DNA of 64,000 bases from assembly GCA_032622095.1 (NCBI GenBank), contig CP136068.1, positions 112,107,546-112,171,545 on the forward strand. Reading direction: 5' to 3'. Below the pieces are notes generated by a model. It was not told the origin of the DNA and ran no database searches. It saw only the letters and a program-made list of their open reading frames with translations. This DNA comes from Siphonodentalium dalli. Lineage: Eukaryota; Mollusca; Scaphopoda; Gadilida; Siphonodentaliidae. Positions 11,735 to 20,940 of this stretch are shown here, piece after piece. Numbering within the stretch: the stretch's first letter is position 1; each line of letters begins with the position of its first letter. A program made the translations under genes and the position numbers.

Positions 11735-12829
11735 TCATCCAGACCGGGTGCCGGTCGACGTGTATTTGTTCTGATGCTGAGGTCGACATCTGATCGCGTC
11801 TATGAAGGCCTTCCTGAACTTCCTGCCGCTCATACAGTACATAAAGAAGTTCACTGCATGCGTGGAGTCGGCGAGTAAAAATATAATCTGTTGGGCCATG
11901 AACGTGGAAACTATATGCTGCTCTGTCTCATCAGTTTCGTTTTGACTCGACGTCAGCAGGAAATAACAGCTGTACGGCAGTGTGAGGATAATAAACATCG
12001 TAGATATTGTTAGTAGCATCGTGGTGACTTGACGCTGCTGTTTCCCCTGCTCTTGTACTTGGTCGGTCCTGATAACCATCTGTATATGGAGAGCATGAGA
12101 ACGTCGTATTACTAATATAATCATTCCGTTGAACACGAAAAGCAAAATCGTTGGAATCAAAGAAAATGTTGCCGCATCAATCCACTCCCAAACTTGATTG
12201 TAAAAATAATCAAACTCCCACTTCCCTGGTTGAACCTTGCATTTCCCGTTTGAGTCGACCTCATAGGATAACAAAAAATGGCTGCATATTGCCATGTAGA
12301 CGAAACCGCTTATTGCTAAGGCGATACTGGCTTTTTTGACGGTGCAATATTGTAATGCTTTGAATGGGAATCTTATGGCGATGAATCGCTCCACAGTCAT
12401 TGCAACGAGAATGAAGTTAGCATAAAGTGATGTGGTAGTTGCCGAGAACACCATTAAGCGGCACCCCCAATCACTGACTAATTCTACTGCGTTGAACTCG
12501 ACGTACGATAGTTTGAGAACTAGTGCACTTCCGTCAACAGCCGCCAGCACCACAATGTACAACGACGAAGATGTCATGGGTTTTAGACGAATGGCGGTGA
12601 AAATGGCGCAAATGTTGGCTGGTCCCCCGACAGCAAGAAGTACCCGCAGGTAGTATGTCCATATGTAGTACCCGATCCAAAACTCAGTATACAATTCATA
12701 TCGACCGTACCCCAATCGACCATAGAAGACAGTTGTGGTGTCTCCTGAGAAGTTTTGAGTTGCGTCATCGGATATGTTGGTTGTTGTGTTATCCGGTGCA
12801 ATGGAGCTCGCTGCCTGTAATCCTGACAT
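11735..12829 (-). CDS. Rhodopsin-family (class A) neuropeptide-type GPCR
   Basis: A 364-residue seven-helix receptor for the plasma membrane. The N-terminus has three N-glycosylation sequons (NTT, NIS, NFS). Helix 1 contains GGPANI and helix 2 LAAVD. A helix 3 cysteine (WGCRL) would pair with the CKVQPGKW cysteine in extracellular loop 2. The DRY box is ERF (TVERFIAIRFP), helix 5 has SLIPTIL, helix 6 has LTLPYSCYF, and helix 7 has HAVNFFMYC in place of NPxxY, followed by basic GRKFRKAF. The usual helix 4 tryptophan is absent (AISGFVYM). These features resemble the large FMRFamide/peptide-receptor-like expansions of lophotrochozoans; the ligand cannot be inferred. The start is set at the second ATG (MSGLQ): the upstream in-frame ATG at 12877 precedes a splice acceptor and would be intronic. 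An AATAAA lies 170 bases beyond the TGA. Confidence 0.85.
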   Translation of the reverse strand: MSGLQAASSIAPDNTTTNISDDATQNFSGDTTTVFYGRLGYGRYELYTEFWIGYYIWTYYLRVLLAVGGPANICAIFTAIRLKPMTSSSLYIVVLAAVDGSALVLKLSYVEFNAVELVSDWGCRLMVFSATTTSLYANFILVAMTVERFIAIRFPFKALQYCTVKKASIALAISGFVYMAICSHFLLSYEVDSNGKCKVQPGKWEFDYFYNQVWEWIDAATFSLIPTILLFVFNGMIILVIRRSHALHIQMVIRTDQVQEQGKQQRQVTTMLLTISTMFIILTLPYSCYFLLTSSQNETDETEQHIVSTFMAQQIIFLLADSTHAVNFFMYCMSGRKFRKAFIDAIRCRPQHQNKYTSTGTRSG

Positions 12830-12990
12830 TATTATTGAATGAAGGTCAAACAGCAAATTTTCTGAAAGATAACACATTGAGGAATAAAATTACATAAGAC
12901 AATTCATTACAGGAACTATGTTCCAGCGGTGTCTTCACATTCATCCTTTTGTATAATTCTTCAAAATTAGAATATGTTCAGTCGGCAATT
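12826..12990. repeat. GPCR leader/acceptor segment, parent copy of a local duplication
   Basis: Contains the GPCR ATG context, the leader, the acceptor and intron sequence (cattattattgaatgaag, caaacagcaaat, ataacacatt, cattacaggaactatg, ccagcgg, attcatcctttt). A diverged direct copy lies at 13196-13400, and a 45-bp fragment lies at 15577-15621. Confidence 0.7.
12862..12863 (-). other. Splice acceptor before the GPCR coding exon
   Basis: The minus strand reads gtgttatctttcag and then 33 bases of leader up to the ATG at 12829. This implies at least one upstream non-coding exon. It also places the ATG at 12877 within the intron. The same acceptor context survives in the duplicate at 13196-13400 (gttatatttcag). 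Confidence 0.55.
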
Positions 12991-13031
12991 CTTATTATCA
13001 TAAATATAGTGACAATGTAAATATAGACCAA

Positions 13032-13195
13032 TAGGGTTCGCGCTGCCACTTGCCAAATTTGCCAATGGCAAAAATAATTCACATTTGGCAAACATTATTT
13101 TCATTTGGCAAACATTATTTTCATTTGGCAAAAATTTTGGCAAGTCACTTTTGATTCATCAAGAAAGTTTATTAATTTTTGTCAATCAATACCAT
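13032..13195 (+). mobile_element. Truncated hAT MITE (second copy of the 49400 element)
   Basis: Starts agggttcgcgctgccacttg and continues ccaaatttgccaatgg, then repeated catttggcaaacattattt. It matches the left end of the complete 554-bp element at 49400-49953. Homology stops where the duplicated GPCR leader begins at about 13196, so the right part and right terminus are missing. The second catttggcaaacattatttt here is an extra internal repeat. Confidence 0.7.
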
Positions 13196-13400
13196 TCATT
13201 ATTATTGAATGAAGCTCAAACAGCAAATGTTCTGAAATATAACACATTCCGGTTAAAATTACTCCAGACAAATCATTACAGGAACTATGTTTCCAGCGGG
13301 GTCTCAAAAAGACATACCACTGGTTCTTTAATTTATATATATGTAATAAGATTCAACCCTGAACCATACATTCATCCTTTGTATATTCCTTAAAAATTTA
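13196..13400. repeat. Duplicated GPCR leader/acceptor segment
   Basis: Direct, diverged copy of 12826-12990 with an extra insertion of about 65 bp starting aaaagacataccactgg. It keeps an ATG-leader-acceptor arrangement on the minus strand but has no receptor coding sequence, because it is joined to the truncated hAT MITE instead. Confidence 0.7.
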
Positions 13401-13606
13401 AATCCTTTCATAGTCTGGTCGATAAAAGGTTTGACCTAGAAAAAATGTGGATTAAGTTGATTTGTATTCCATTTTCTAGAGGAATATACATGTATCCTCT
13501 ATAACATATCCAAAATAATTTTACAGCGATTTAAAAATGCCATTTTTTCCGGCCTTGTGAAGTAGGGTTTTCTACATATATCCCTCATCGGCGACACTAG
13601 CACGCC
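13401..13606. other. Unassigned; fragment of a dispersed repeat
   Basis: Contains tagtctggtcgataaaagg, which also occurs (variant or inverted) near 15532 and 38305. It is probably a short piece of an interspersed repeat. Confidence 0.35.
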
Positions 13607-13768
13607 TTACTCCTCCATCCGATATATACCCGTGTGTGTGAAGTTAGAGTACGGGAGCGAATAGAGTGACAAGAACAGAAAATAGTGCAACCGCGGCCAT
13701 GAAATGGCTGTCAAAATGGCCGCAACTCCAAGCCATGCTACGATGAAAGCAACATATTGGATAACCAC
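13607..13768 (-). CDS. Putative terminal exon of a membrane protein
   Basis: On the minus strand a pyrimidine-rich acceptor (attttcacttgtag) is followed by 53 open codons and a TAA (13607-13609). The peptide has a strong transmembrane helix, VVIQYVAFIVAWLGVAAIL, a short loop (SWPRLHY), a second hydrophobic run (FLFLSLYSLPY), an NFT sequon and a polar end, RMEE. Exon phase would be 0. An overlapping frame (ending FAPVL at 13644) is also open but less protein-like. The family is not recognised; a multi-spanning membrane protein ending in this exon is the simplest reading. It is upstream of and on the same strand as the GPCR, but its own stop makes it a separate gene. Confidence 0.4.
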   Translation of the reverse strand: MVIQYVAFIVAWLGVAAILTAISWPRLHYFLFLSLYSLPYSNFTHTGIYRMEE

Positions 13769-13925
13769 CTACAAGTGAAAATACGTATTGGTAATTTACA
13801 AGTATGTTGTTAAATATTTTTAAAGGTACACATATCATTAACACATATCCATATGAAGGATTTACGGGTCACTGCAACGCAGGTTAATTCCAATGATTTA
13901 CGTATGTAAACTTTGAGTTTTCTGC

Positions 13926-14177
13926 TTAGAATACATTCAACAGTCGGGTCAAATAAATATTATTGCGGGCTTGCAACACACGAAGTAATGCTTCGGCGCA
14001 CAGTTCGTGGTAGTTTCGTTTGGATTTGTGATTAATTACTGAATTTAACGCTGACAATGAAGAGCACACCCTTGCGGTGTAAATAACAGTTACATTTCCG
14101 AAATTGTCAACACTTTCCGTGATAATAAACCATACACATATGTCGTACTGTTGATTGTATTGTAAAGAAACACTCAT
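13926..14177 (-). CDS. Hypothetical ORF or exon, 83 residues
   Basis: An open frame of 83 codons starting ATG AGT GTT TCT, with protein-like composition (contains YDICVWFIITESVDNFG and YHELCAEALLRVLQARNN). It lies only about 160 bases upstream of the membrane-protein exon at 13607-13768 on the same strand. It could be a neighbouring exon of that gene or a separate short ORF. No splice donor or acceptor could be assigned with confidence, and no family is recognised. Confidence 0.25.
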   Translation of the reverse strand: MSVSLQYNQQYDICVWFIITESVDNFGNVTVIYTARVCSSLSALNSVINHKSKRNYHELCAEALLRVLQARNNIYLTRLLNVF

Positions 14178-15576
14178 CTCTTCATCAGATTAGCACCCCA
14201 TGTCATCAGATTGAAGAGACGATACATTGTACATTTTATTTAAGAACGATTTTTATACTGCTACCAAACCGGTTTCTTAGTAAATAATTGTGTTCAAATT
14301 GCTTCAGTCGGAACTTTACAATGAACATATGCTACAATGCAATGCACAATATTAGTTTTCAACATCTTGTTGTTTTAAAATATCTTGCCATTGTCAGTCG
14401 CATACTTGGACTAAATATCAGGTCATCAGAGTTTAAAGCTATTATTTCTGCGTTGACCATTCACTCAATGATGCTATTTATGGATGTGTTAGTAGCAGAT
14501 ATGTGTAACATTAGGGAGATGGATTAAGCGCGATGGTGCGGTTGCAGAAAACGTAGTACGCTTCCCGTATATGTGGTCTTATTGAATATAAGCACAATGT
14601 ATTTCCAGGTATTAAGACAGTGTCTGTCACAGAGTATGTAGCCAATTTTAGTTAAGTTGAGTATTTATTGAAGATAGTCTATGGTAAACATTTTTATTTT
14701 TTATAATTTGCGTTCATAGTATACCACCATGCATTAATGTGATAAAAGCGAAATATTCATGTTTCATCACTTGACCGGAGGCAACTATGACTATTATTTT
14801 AAGACACGGACAATAGGATCTACACATTTGGACAGGTTTGATGTTGTAGATTAAAAAATAAATGATGATCTGTCACATTTGTGGGACTGCTCTGAGAACA
14901 TATATTTCGGTTTCTAGAAAAGGTCATCAATACATCCCTATTGAATCTCATTTAGCTGTTTAAGTACGCATATATCGCATGATTCGCGATAAACAGTACA
15001 GCGAAAACTGAGTTATTTTTCTGTTTCTGGGCGCACAAAAAGTCCAGATTGAACCATTGTATGAGACCATGCTTTTGGCTGGCTCTCTGGCGAGATGCAT
15101 TAGAGATATACACGCACATCTATTATCAAAAGTTAGCCTTACACTCTGAAATCATTCTTCCTCGTATAAGTCGAGGGTGTGTTCACTCTTATCGGACTAG
15201 CTTTTCAATTTTCCACAAATGGTAATTTTCATCAGATTTTGTCCAATTTTGGCGGCATTTTGGACAGACATTCTATCGATACGGTTTACGACAAAGCATT
15301 GTTTCTGTGTATTGTATTTTATTACTAATTTGGCATTAGATGGTGCACCTACCACACAATTCAGAATTTTTCGATAACAAATGCTATCGTGGACGCCATC
15401 TTGGAATACAAGAAATGCTCAAAGTGGATTTCAGCGGATTTTGGATATGTTATAGAGGAGATATTCTTCTTAAAGATAGAATAAAAACTAACTTAGTCCA
15501 AATGTTTTCTAGGTTGACCCTAAAATTTTAGTTTATCGACCAGACTATTAGGGGCCATATTAAGAAAAACAGTGAG
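14178..15576. other. No gene recognised
   Basis: AT-rich sequence. Short plus-strand frames at 14288-14527 and 15340-15531 have no recognisable features. Confidence 0.4.
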
Positions 15577-15621
15577 AACACATTCCGGTTAAAATTACTC
15601 CAGACAAACCACTACAGGAAC
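15577..15621 (+). repeat. Third fragment of the GPCR leader/intron repeat
   Basis: Matches 13244-13288 almost exactly (cattccggttaaaattactc, then cagacaaacc-ctacaggaac). Only the intron-side part of the unit is present. Confidence 0.65.
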
Positions 15622-15876
15622 GTTGAGTGTATTTAAGCACGCGTATACGACATGCGCAGTAGAAAGCTACAACGGGCAGCGAAATAAATGGCGACTATCA
15701 CTAAACATTGTACTCCGACTCTGATAGGGGAATTTCTTATCAGGGAGATATTTTTAATACTGCTCCCTGGGGATACATAATTGTCATTCCCATTTTGTTA
15801 GCATCAGACTAGATTGTTACCCTCCTCCCTATTTTCCACCCTTCTGATTGGCCCATGCGTTGTCACGTGCCGTAGT

Positions 15877-16040
15877 GGGGCGGATAGATGACACAATCGT
15901 GCATTTTATGGTAAAAGCACCAAACTTGACACGCATGTACTACATATAAAAATAAGACATTTTTGATATCATGCCAAGCTGGAGAATGCCCATGGTTGCC
16001 ATGGCAACCGTTTTGACAACAAAACTTGTTTTTCTCTCAA
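15877..16040 (-). repeat. X-box-carrying dispersed repeat, copy 1
   Basis: Shares gcggatagatgacacaatcg, tgcattttatggtaaaagca, gatatcatgccaagct and the gcccatggttgccatgg block with copies at 22738-22850 (partial) and 29270-29445. The latter two are in the opposite orientation. The family is unknown. Confidence 0.75.
15995..16008. promoter_or_regulatory. Palindromic RFX X-box-like site
   Basis: GTTGCCATGGCAAC is a perfect 14-bp palindrome that fits the RFX consensus GTNRCCNNRGYAAC. It is embedded in a dispersed repeat, so it may be repeat sequence with no role at a gene. Confidence 0.55.
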
Positions 16041-17095
16041 TCCCAACAAGTATGCATCGTTATGACTCGAAAAACAATGTTTTATGTACCTATTTGTACT
16101 GAAAAAGGATCAGGCTATATATCCATTGACTCATGTGTCCGTTATAGTTGGGTAGAATAAAAATGGCGGATAAAATGGCCGCCATTTGTTTGAAAGTCCC
16201 TATTATTGGCTGCGTGTATCGACATTTTATTGAGATGCGTGTACATTTTTTATTATAAAATGTACTTTGACAAGAAAATATAAACTGATAAATCACTCTG
16301 TATATATATAACAATTCTAAGGATTGCAAAACAAAAATTATAGGCCAGAAGATGATGGAATAGCGTAAATATAATGCAAAAAAAAAACAATTGGTTGTTT
16401 GTTTTGATTACTATAATTGATGGTTACAATGACACGAGAAGCATTTTTATGATATAAAACTATCTGAAAGTTGATTATGACAATCTTCTACGTTAACTTT
16501 ATATCATATCATTTAGCGAGTGTGTGTGGACAATATTGGTCTTGTACAAAACTGCTTGGCAACCGTTGCTATGGAGCTACCCGATTACCTTTGTGCAGCT
16601 GTAATAACACTTACTCACAATTTGACAAGCTGCTAATCATTGTGGTATTATACATACATACAAGTACCGCAAAGTTTACATATTTATGATATTAACTATA
16701 ATTCTGCAAAATAGAGGTAAGCAAATGTTTTTATTACGAGCGTAGGTGCGAATTATGTGCGACAATGTATGATATGAATTGTTTACATTTTCAATAGCAA
16801 TATCGTGAGGTATATTTAATTCCCTATATAGTTGTTATACAACTGAAGTGTGCTAACAAATTTGATTCTAATATATTATGAGAATCAATCATGCAATAAC
16901 TCGTGGCATTTCGCCGCTCCAATATAGGATAAAACAGTCGAAGACACTCATTCTGCGATAAGTGGCATTCAAGAATGTGCAATGGATAGTCAACTATGAA
17001 TAATTCATGACAAATCGCCAGTCAATTCTGCTAGTTGTGTGAACACACCCTAAAGAGTTGGAAAAACTTGCATACATGTCACTTTTGGCAACACT
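16041..17095. other. No gene recognised
   Basis: AT-rich sequence with aaaatggcggataaaatggc at about 16160 and ggcaaccgttgctatgg near 16558. Neither marks a gene. Confidence 0.4.
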
Positions 17096-17255
17096 TACAG
17101 TAATGCCTTAAGTAATCGACATCCTAACCACAGCAGAATTATGGGTAACTTTCAGGATTTAGTCGGAAATATGGATATTTATTTCCAACTAAATCCTAAA
17201 AATTACCCATAATTCTGATGTGGTTAAGGGGTCGATTACTTAGGGCATTACTGTA
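17096..17255. mobile_element. Tc1/mariner-type palindromic MITE
   Basis: The left end tacagtaatgcc is mirrored by ggcattactgta at the right end. The arms stay complementary inward through taagtaatcga, ccacagcagaattatgggt and aggatttagtcgg, with a small centre at atatggatat. The whole is about 160 bp. A TA flank followed by CAGT fits Tc1/mariner-type ends. No transposase is present. Confidence 0.7.
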
Positions 17256-17376
17256 TTTGCAATTGCAACTGCATATAGCAGTACAGCGTAATGATGCCAT
17301 CGAAAATTTGCAATTGTTTTTGCATCCATTCTTGCATCCACGTCGCAATAGTTCTTGGCAACCTTTGGATGCTCCA

Positions 17377-17692
17377 TGATTGATTAATTGATTGATTGCG
17401 GTTTATTGTCGCTTTAGCAACTAAGGCCATATCACGACATTGCCAGTTTTAGTGGTGGAGGAAATCCGCACACTTGCGACTAATCTAACAGTGATTTCAA
17501 TGGCTGATAAACTCGTCAACCATGCGCGGCAAAACCACCGGCCATCGGCGAGTAACTGGTAACTCCACCAGATAACGATTTCGAGCTACAAAGTCCACGA
17601 CGGAAACATGAGGATTTTAACCCTTATCGCCAGCGCTGGAGGGCGAAACGGCTTGGAGTTGTACCCCTAACCGATTGAGCCACCGAGGCCCC
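17377..17692 (-). mobile_element. tRNA-derived SINE with perfect target duplication
   Basis: On the minus strand it begins ggggcctcggtggctcaatc. It contains an A-box-like TGGCTCAATCGG and a B-box-like GGTTAAAATCC about 50 bases later, as in RNA polymerase III promoters. A central region of about 200 bp follows, and it ends in a run of TCAA/TTAATCA units after cgacaataaaccgcaatc. The 10-bp duplication ggatgctcca flanks it perfectly at 17367-17376 and 17693-17702. The architecture fits tRNA-headed SINEs with a (TCAA)n tail known from molluscs and other invertebrates; the exact family is not assigned. Confidence 0.8.
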
Positions 17693-17702
17693 GGATGCTC
17701 CA

Positions 17703-19344
17703 GGAAGATCGGTCCATGTCACACTCCAACTTTCTTCATAGTAGCCTGTCACTTGTATAAAAACATGGGTTTCGTAAACAAAATTGGAGATTTTGTGCAA
17801 TGTAGTTAATCGTAAATCCCATATACTGGAGACATTGGAAACCATTGTTGATAAGCTTCTTATCGATTAGTAGCCTAAAAAATGGCGTTACCATAGCAAT
17901 AGTATATGGTTTCTGAGAATTCTGGAAAATGATCATATGTGAATTATTTTAGTGACAACGGTGGACTTGTTGGTGGATATGGTTATATAATAATACTTGC
18001 ATGCATACATTCTCCAAGACGAACCTCCAGCACTGATCTCAAGAGTCAAGGTGACTATGAAAGGTCAAGTGTTTTATCACTTCATGTGCTATTATTTGTC
18101 TTTATGAGGAACCTTTCTCAATTTATTGCATCATATTGATATTTTGTTACATTCTGGAGATCATAGCCTTTATTTTGAGACACATATCTTATCCATAATT
18201 ATGCTGATTATTACTTGTGTGAGAGATTTTACGAAACATGTGACCAGGCCAATTGGCGACTCTTAAACTTAGAAATTGCTCTTCCCGATAGACAATGGCC
18301 ACACCATTAGTTGGGTGGAAAGAGGACACAATCGTCAATTTTATTGGGATAAAATATGATCCGAATAACGTACACCGTTGGATTGGCAACCATTTTGGTG
18401 AATCACCTGTTGTTTGTCATACTCTATCCATTATGTATTGCTAATGACCAGAAACCTCATAAAAACTGTTCGCTGTGCATCTATTTTGATTGGGTCATAT
18501 ACTTGTAAGAACATATAAATTTTATATATGGGTAGATTCAAAATGCTATCCACAACAGTATGGTAATAGGACGCATGTACGCCAATAAAACTAATAATAT
18601 ACATTTAACACCAGTTGAGCATCGATGTTTTTATTTATTTCCAGATATTGTCGTAGAACAGGGATCATTTTAGTTGAAGTGCTTTAAAGTTGTCGCCCTG
18701 GGATTACTCAAGTACACAATTTAAAATCCATATATCAGGTAAAACATCCGCTTTGCGAGAACGACCGAGATGTTGCTATGAAAAATCCATTTATCAACTA
18801 TGCATCAAATCGGTCGACGTTTGTTCAAGTTATATATCGCGATAACGACATTAAGTTTTTTAAAATAGGCAATGGGCCTTTTGTTTCTGTTTGACTGACT
18901 GAACACTGGGAAAGGATAGTTGAACACTATTTCAATAGAACATAAACATTATATGTAAGACAGACGTAGAGAGAGAGAGATAATATAGAGTGAAAGACAA
19001 TGTATATATATGGAGAATGGAGAGAGAGCGCGGGAAGGGAAAGATGCTTCTTTTATATTTATATTTTGTCTGATAGATATATAGGGTTATTGTTATTAAT
19101 TTCGGCGTAATGGTTGCGTGTTCGGTCAATGGATATGGATTTTGAATGGTTTAAGTGATTAAGCCTCAAGAGGAATCAGATTGTATTACTTGTTGTGCTT
19201 ATCAAATAAGCCCATCTGCAGCCATAAACTATTGTATTGGTGTTGGGGTCCTTCTTCATAACATGTTGGTACATGTGTAAGAAACAAGTATATTATAACG
19301 GTATATTTTGTAGGGGGGTTACTTGTTTGTCCGAAAATGTAGCC
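17703..19344. other. No gene recognised; one diverged repeat fragment and a GA microsatellite
   Basis: 18290-18360 (gaggacacaatcgtcaattt, then tattgggataaaat) may be a very diverged copy of the X-box repeat. A short (GA) tract lies near 18968-18980 and another near 19020. No coding exon was found. Confidence 0.4.
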
Positions 19345-19749
19345 TCAAGAGTTCCGAAATATATCAATGACCTTTTTTATAAAAACTGAGAGATTCTTGG
19401 TAATTCTTCTGTTGTGGTTATTGAATAGTGCTGCTAACTTGTTAGCGTTTGGTCTCCGATAATAGTATGGTCCCAGGTATTGTACGCGTATGTCTTGGGG
19501 TTCAATAAATTTAAGGATTACATGATACTCGTAGCATAATTCTGAGTTGCAGAGGGCACATAATCTATCCGAATATGGGGCATTGGTCCACGTGCCATAT
19601 TCTATTGAGAGTCTATGGTTCCTCGTTCGGAAAAGAAGGACGCTTTGCATGACTCGGTGGTTTGTTATTGATAGGTAACGTTCTCGTTCAAATGAGGTCT
19701 TGATAATACGATAAGATGCGAATTTACTGGATGTTGCTATCGACGACAA
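19345..19749 (-). pseudogene. LINE retrotransposon 3' end (ORF2 C-terminus fragment)
   Basis: The 134-residue frame carries the typical C-terminal region of a LINE ORF2 protein: LLFRTRNHRLSIEYGTW, then a cysteine motif, RLCALCNSELCYEYHVI, and a downstream NLSVFIKKVIDIFR tail. In the family this C-terminal part follows the reverse transcriptase; here no RT is adjacent, so it is a 5'-truncated copy, the usual fate of LINE insertions. The LINE fragment at 47857-48225 is on the same strand and may be the same family, but it covers a different domain. Confidence 0.7.
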
Positions 19750-20040
19750 CTAATTGTGCTTGGCATGCTCATCGATACTCATTCTCATGATAGCATTATG
19801 TATTCAAGCAAGTGTACTAGTCATCATAATTATAAACATGTGGATATATATACATAATCATACTATTTAATGAACATTGAAGTCACTTCCGACATATATA
19901 TTAGCTTACCACTAAATCCGTTTTATGTTAATGTTCTAATTGGACGCTAGGCCATTGGAAATGCATACATGGATGCTCATGCAGTGCCATGTTCGTCAAA
20001 TGTGTTAGCGTTCATGAATAACTCGTTCGGACGTTAGAAC
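19750..20040. other. No gene recognised
   Basis: AT-rich flank of the LINE fragment; nothing assigned. Confidence 0.4.
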
Positions 20041-20940
20041 GATCAACCAATTAGTTTGTAAAAGTGGTCAATATTAGCCAGTTTCTTTGCAAAAGACGTA
20101 AGCCTACATCCTTCTCGAAATTTGAATGCCATTGTGCGCAAATTTCACCGTTTAATCTTCTAGTCTATTCCAGACAAAGCAATTTTCCAAGTAGATTTGG
20201 AGAGCTTCTATGAGTACTATGGCCTTTCCTATAGAACGTTAATGTCAATAGAATGTTGTTTGATAAACCAACGGCTAATTATGGACCCCTCTCCAATTCT
20301 GATCTCTCACGATAATCCAGCGACAAAAAGGCCACCAGTCTCATAAGAGACATATACAACACCACAAAACAACATGTATGTCTTGGACAGTAAACGCCCT
20401 TTGTGCTTGTCGTGTTTAGTAACTCATTCAATGTTCTTTTTAAATATTTTAGAGTTTGCAAGTTGTTAGTCTTGGATCGGATGTTAGAATAATGAACCAA
20501 TTAGTGTGTAAAATGGTCAATATCAGCCAGTTTCTTTGCAAAAGACATAAAGGTTACATCCTTCTAGAAAATTTAATTGTCATTGTGTTTCGCAAATTTA
20601 ACGGTTTATTGTTCTAGTTTATTCTAAGCAAAGTCATTATCAAGGTAGACCTGGAGAGCTTCGATAGGCATTATGGTATTTCCCATAGAAATTTAATTTC
20701 AATAGAACGTTGTTTGATAAACTAAAGGCTAATTTTGGACCACTCTCCAAATATGACCTTTCACGATAATCGAGCGACAACAAAAGGCCACCAACCTCAT
20801 ATGAGCGATCTACAACATCACAACACAACAGGTGTGTCTTGGAGGTAGTAAGCGCCCTTTGTGTTTGTCGTGTCGAGTTATTCATTCAAAGTTTTTCAAT
20901 TAAACATTAAAAGTTCTCTTCCTGCTGGATCGGTAAAAAG
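20041..20940. repeat. Tandem duplication, unit about 450 bp
   Basis: Two diverged head-to-tail units. Shared blocks are aaccaattagt-tgtaaaa, gccagtttctttgcaaaaga, acatccttct, tggagagcttc, tgttgtttgataaac, ctaatt-tggacc, tcacgataat, gcgacaa and gcccttt-gtg. They start at about 20045 and 20495. The start of a third copy may lie near 20940 (acattagccagtc). The minus-strand frames at 20279-20500 and 20640-20885 are in equivalent parts of the units (LDYRERS-LE-GP in both) but are short; they could be remnants of a coding segment. Confidence 0.7.

Noticed and set aside
12830-12877. Upstream ATG of the GPCR frame (MCYLSENLLFDLHSII extension)
   Set aside because: It lies before a good splice acceptor on the minus strand, so it is probably intronic; the MSGLQ start is preferred.
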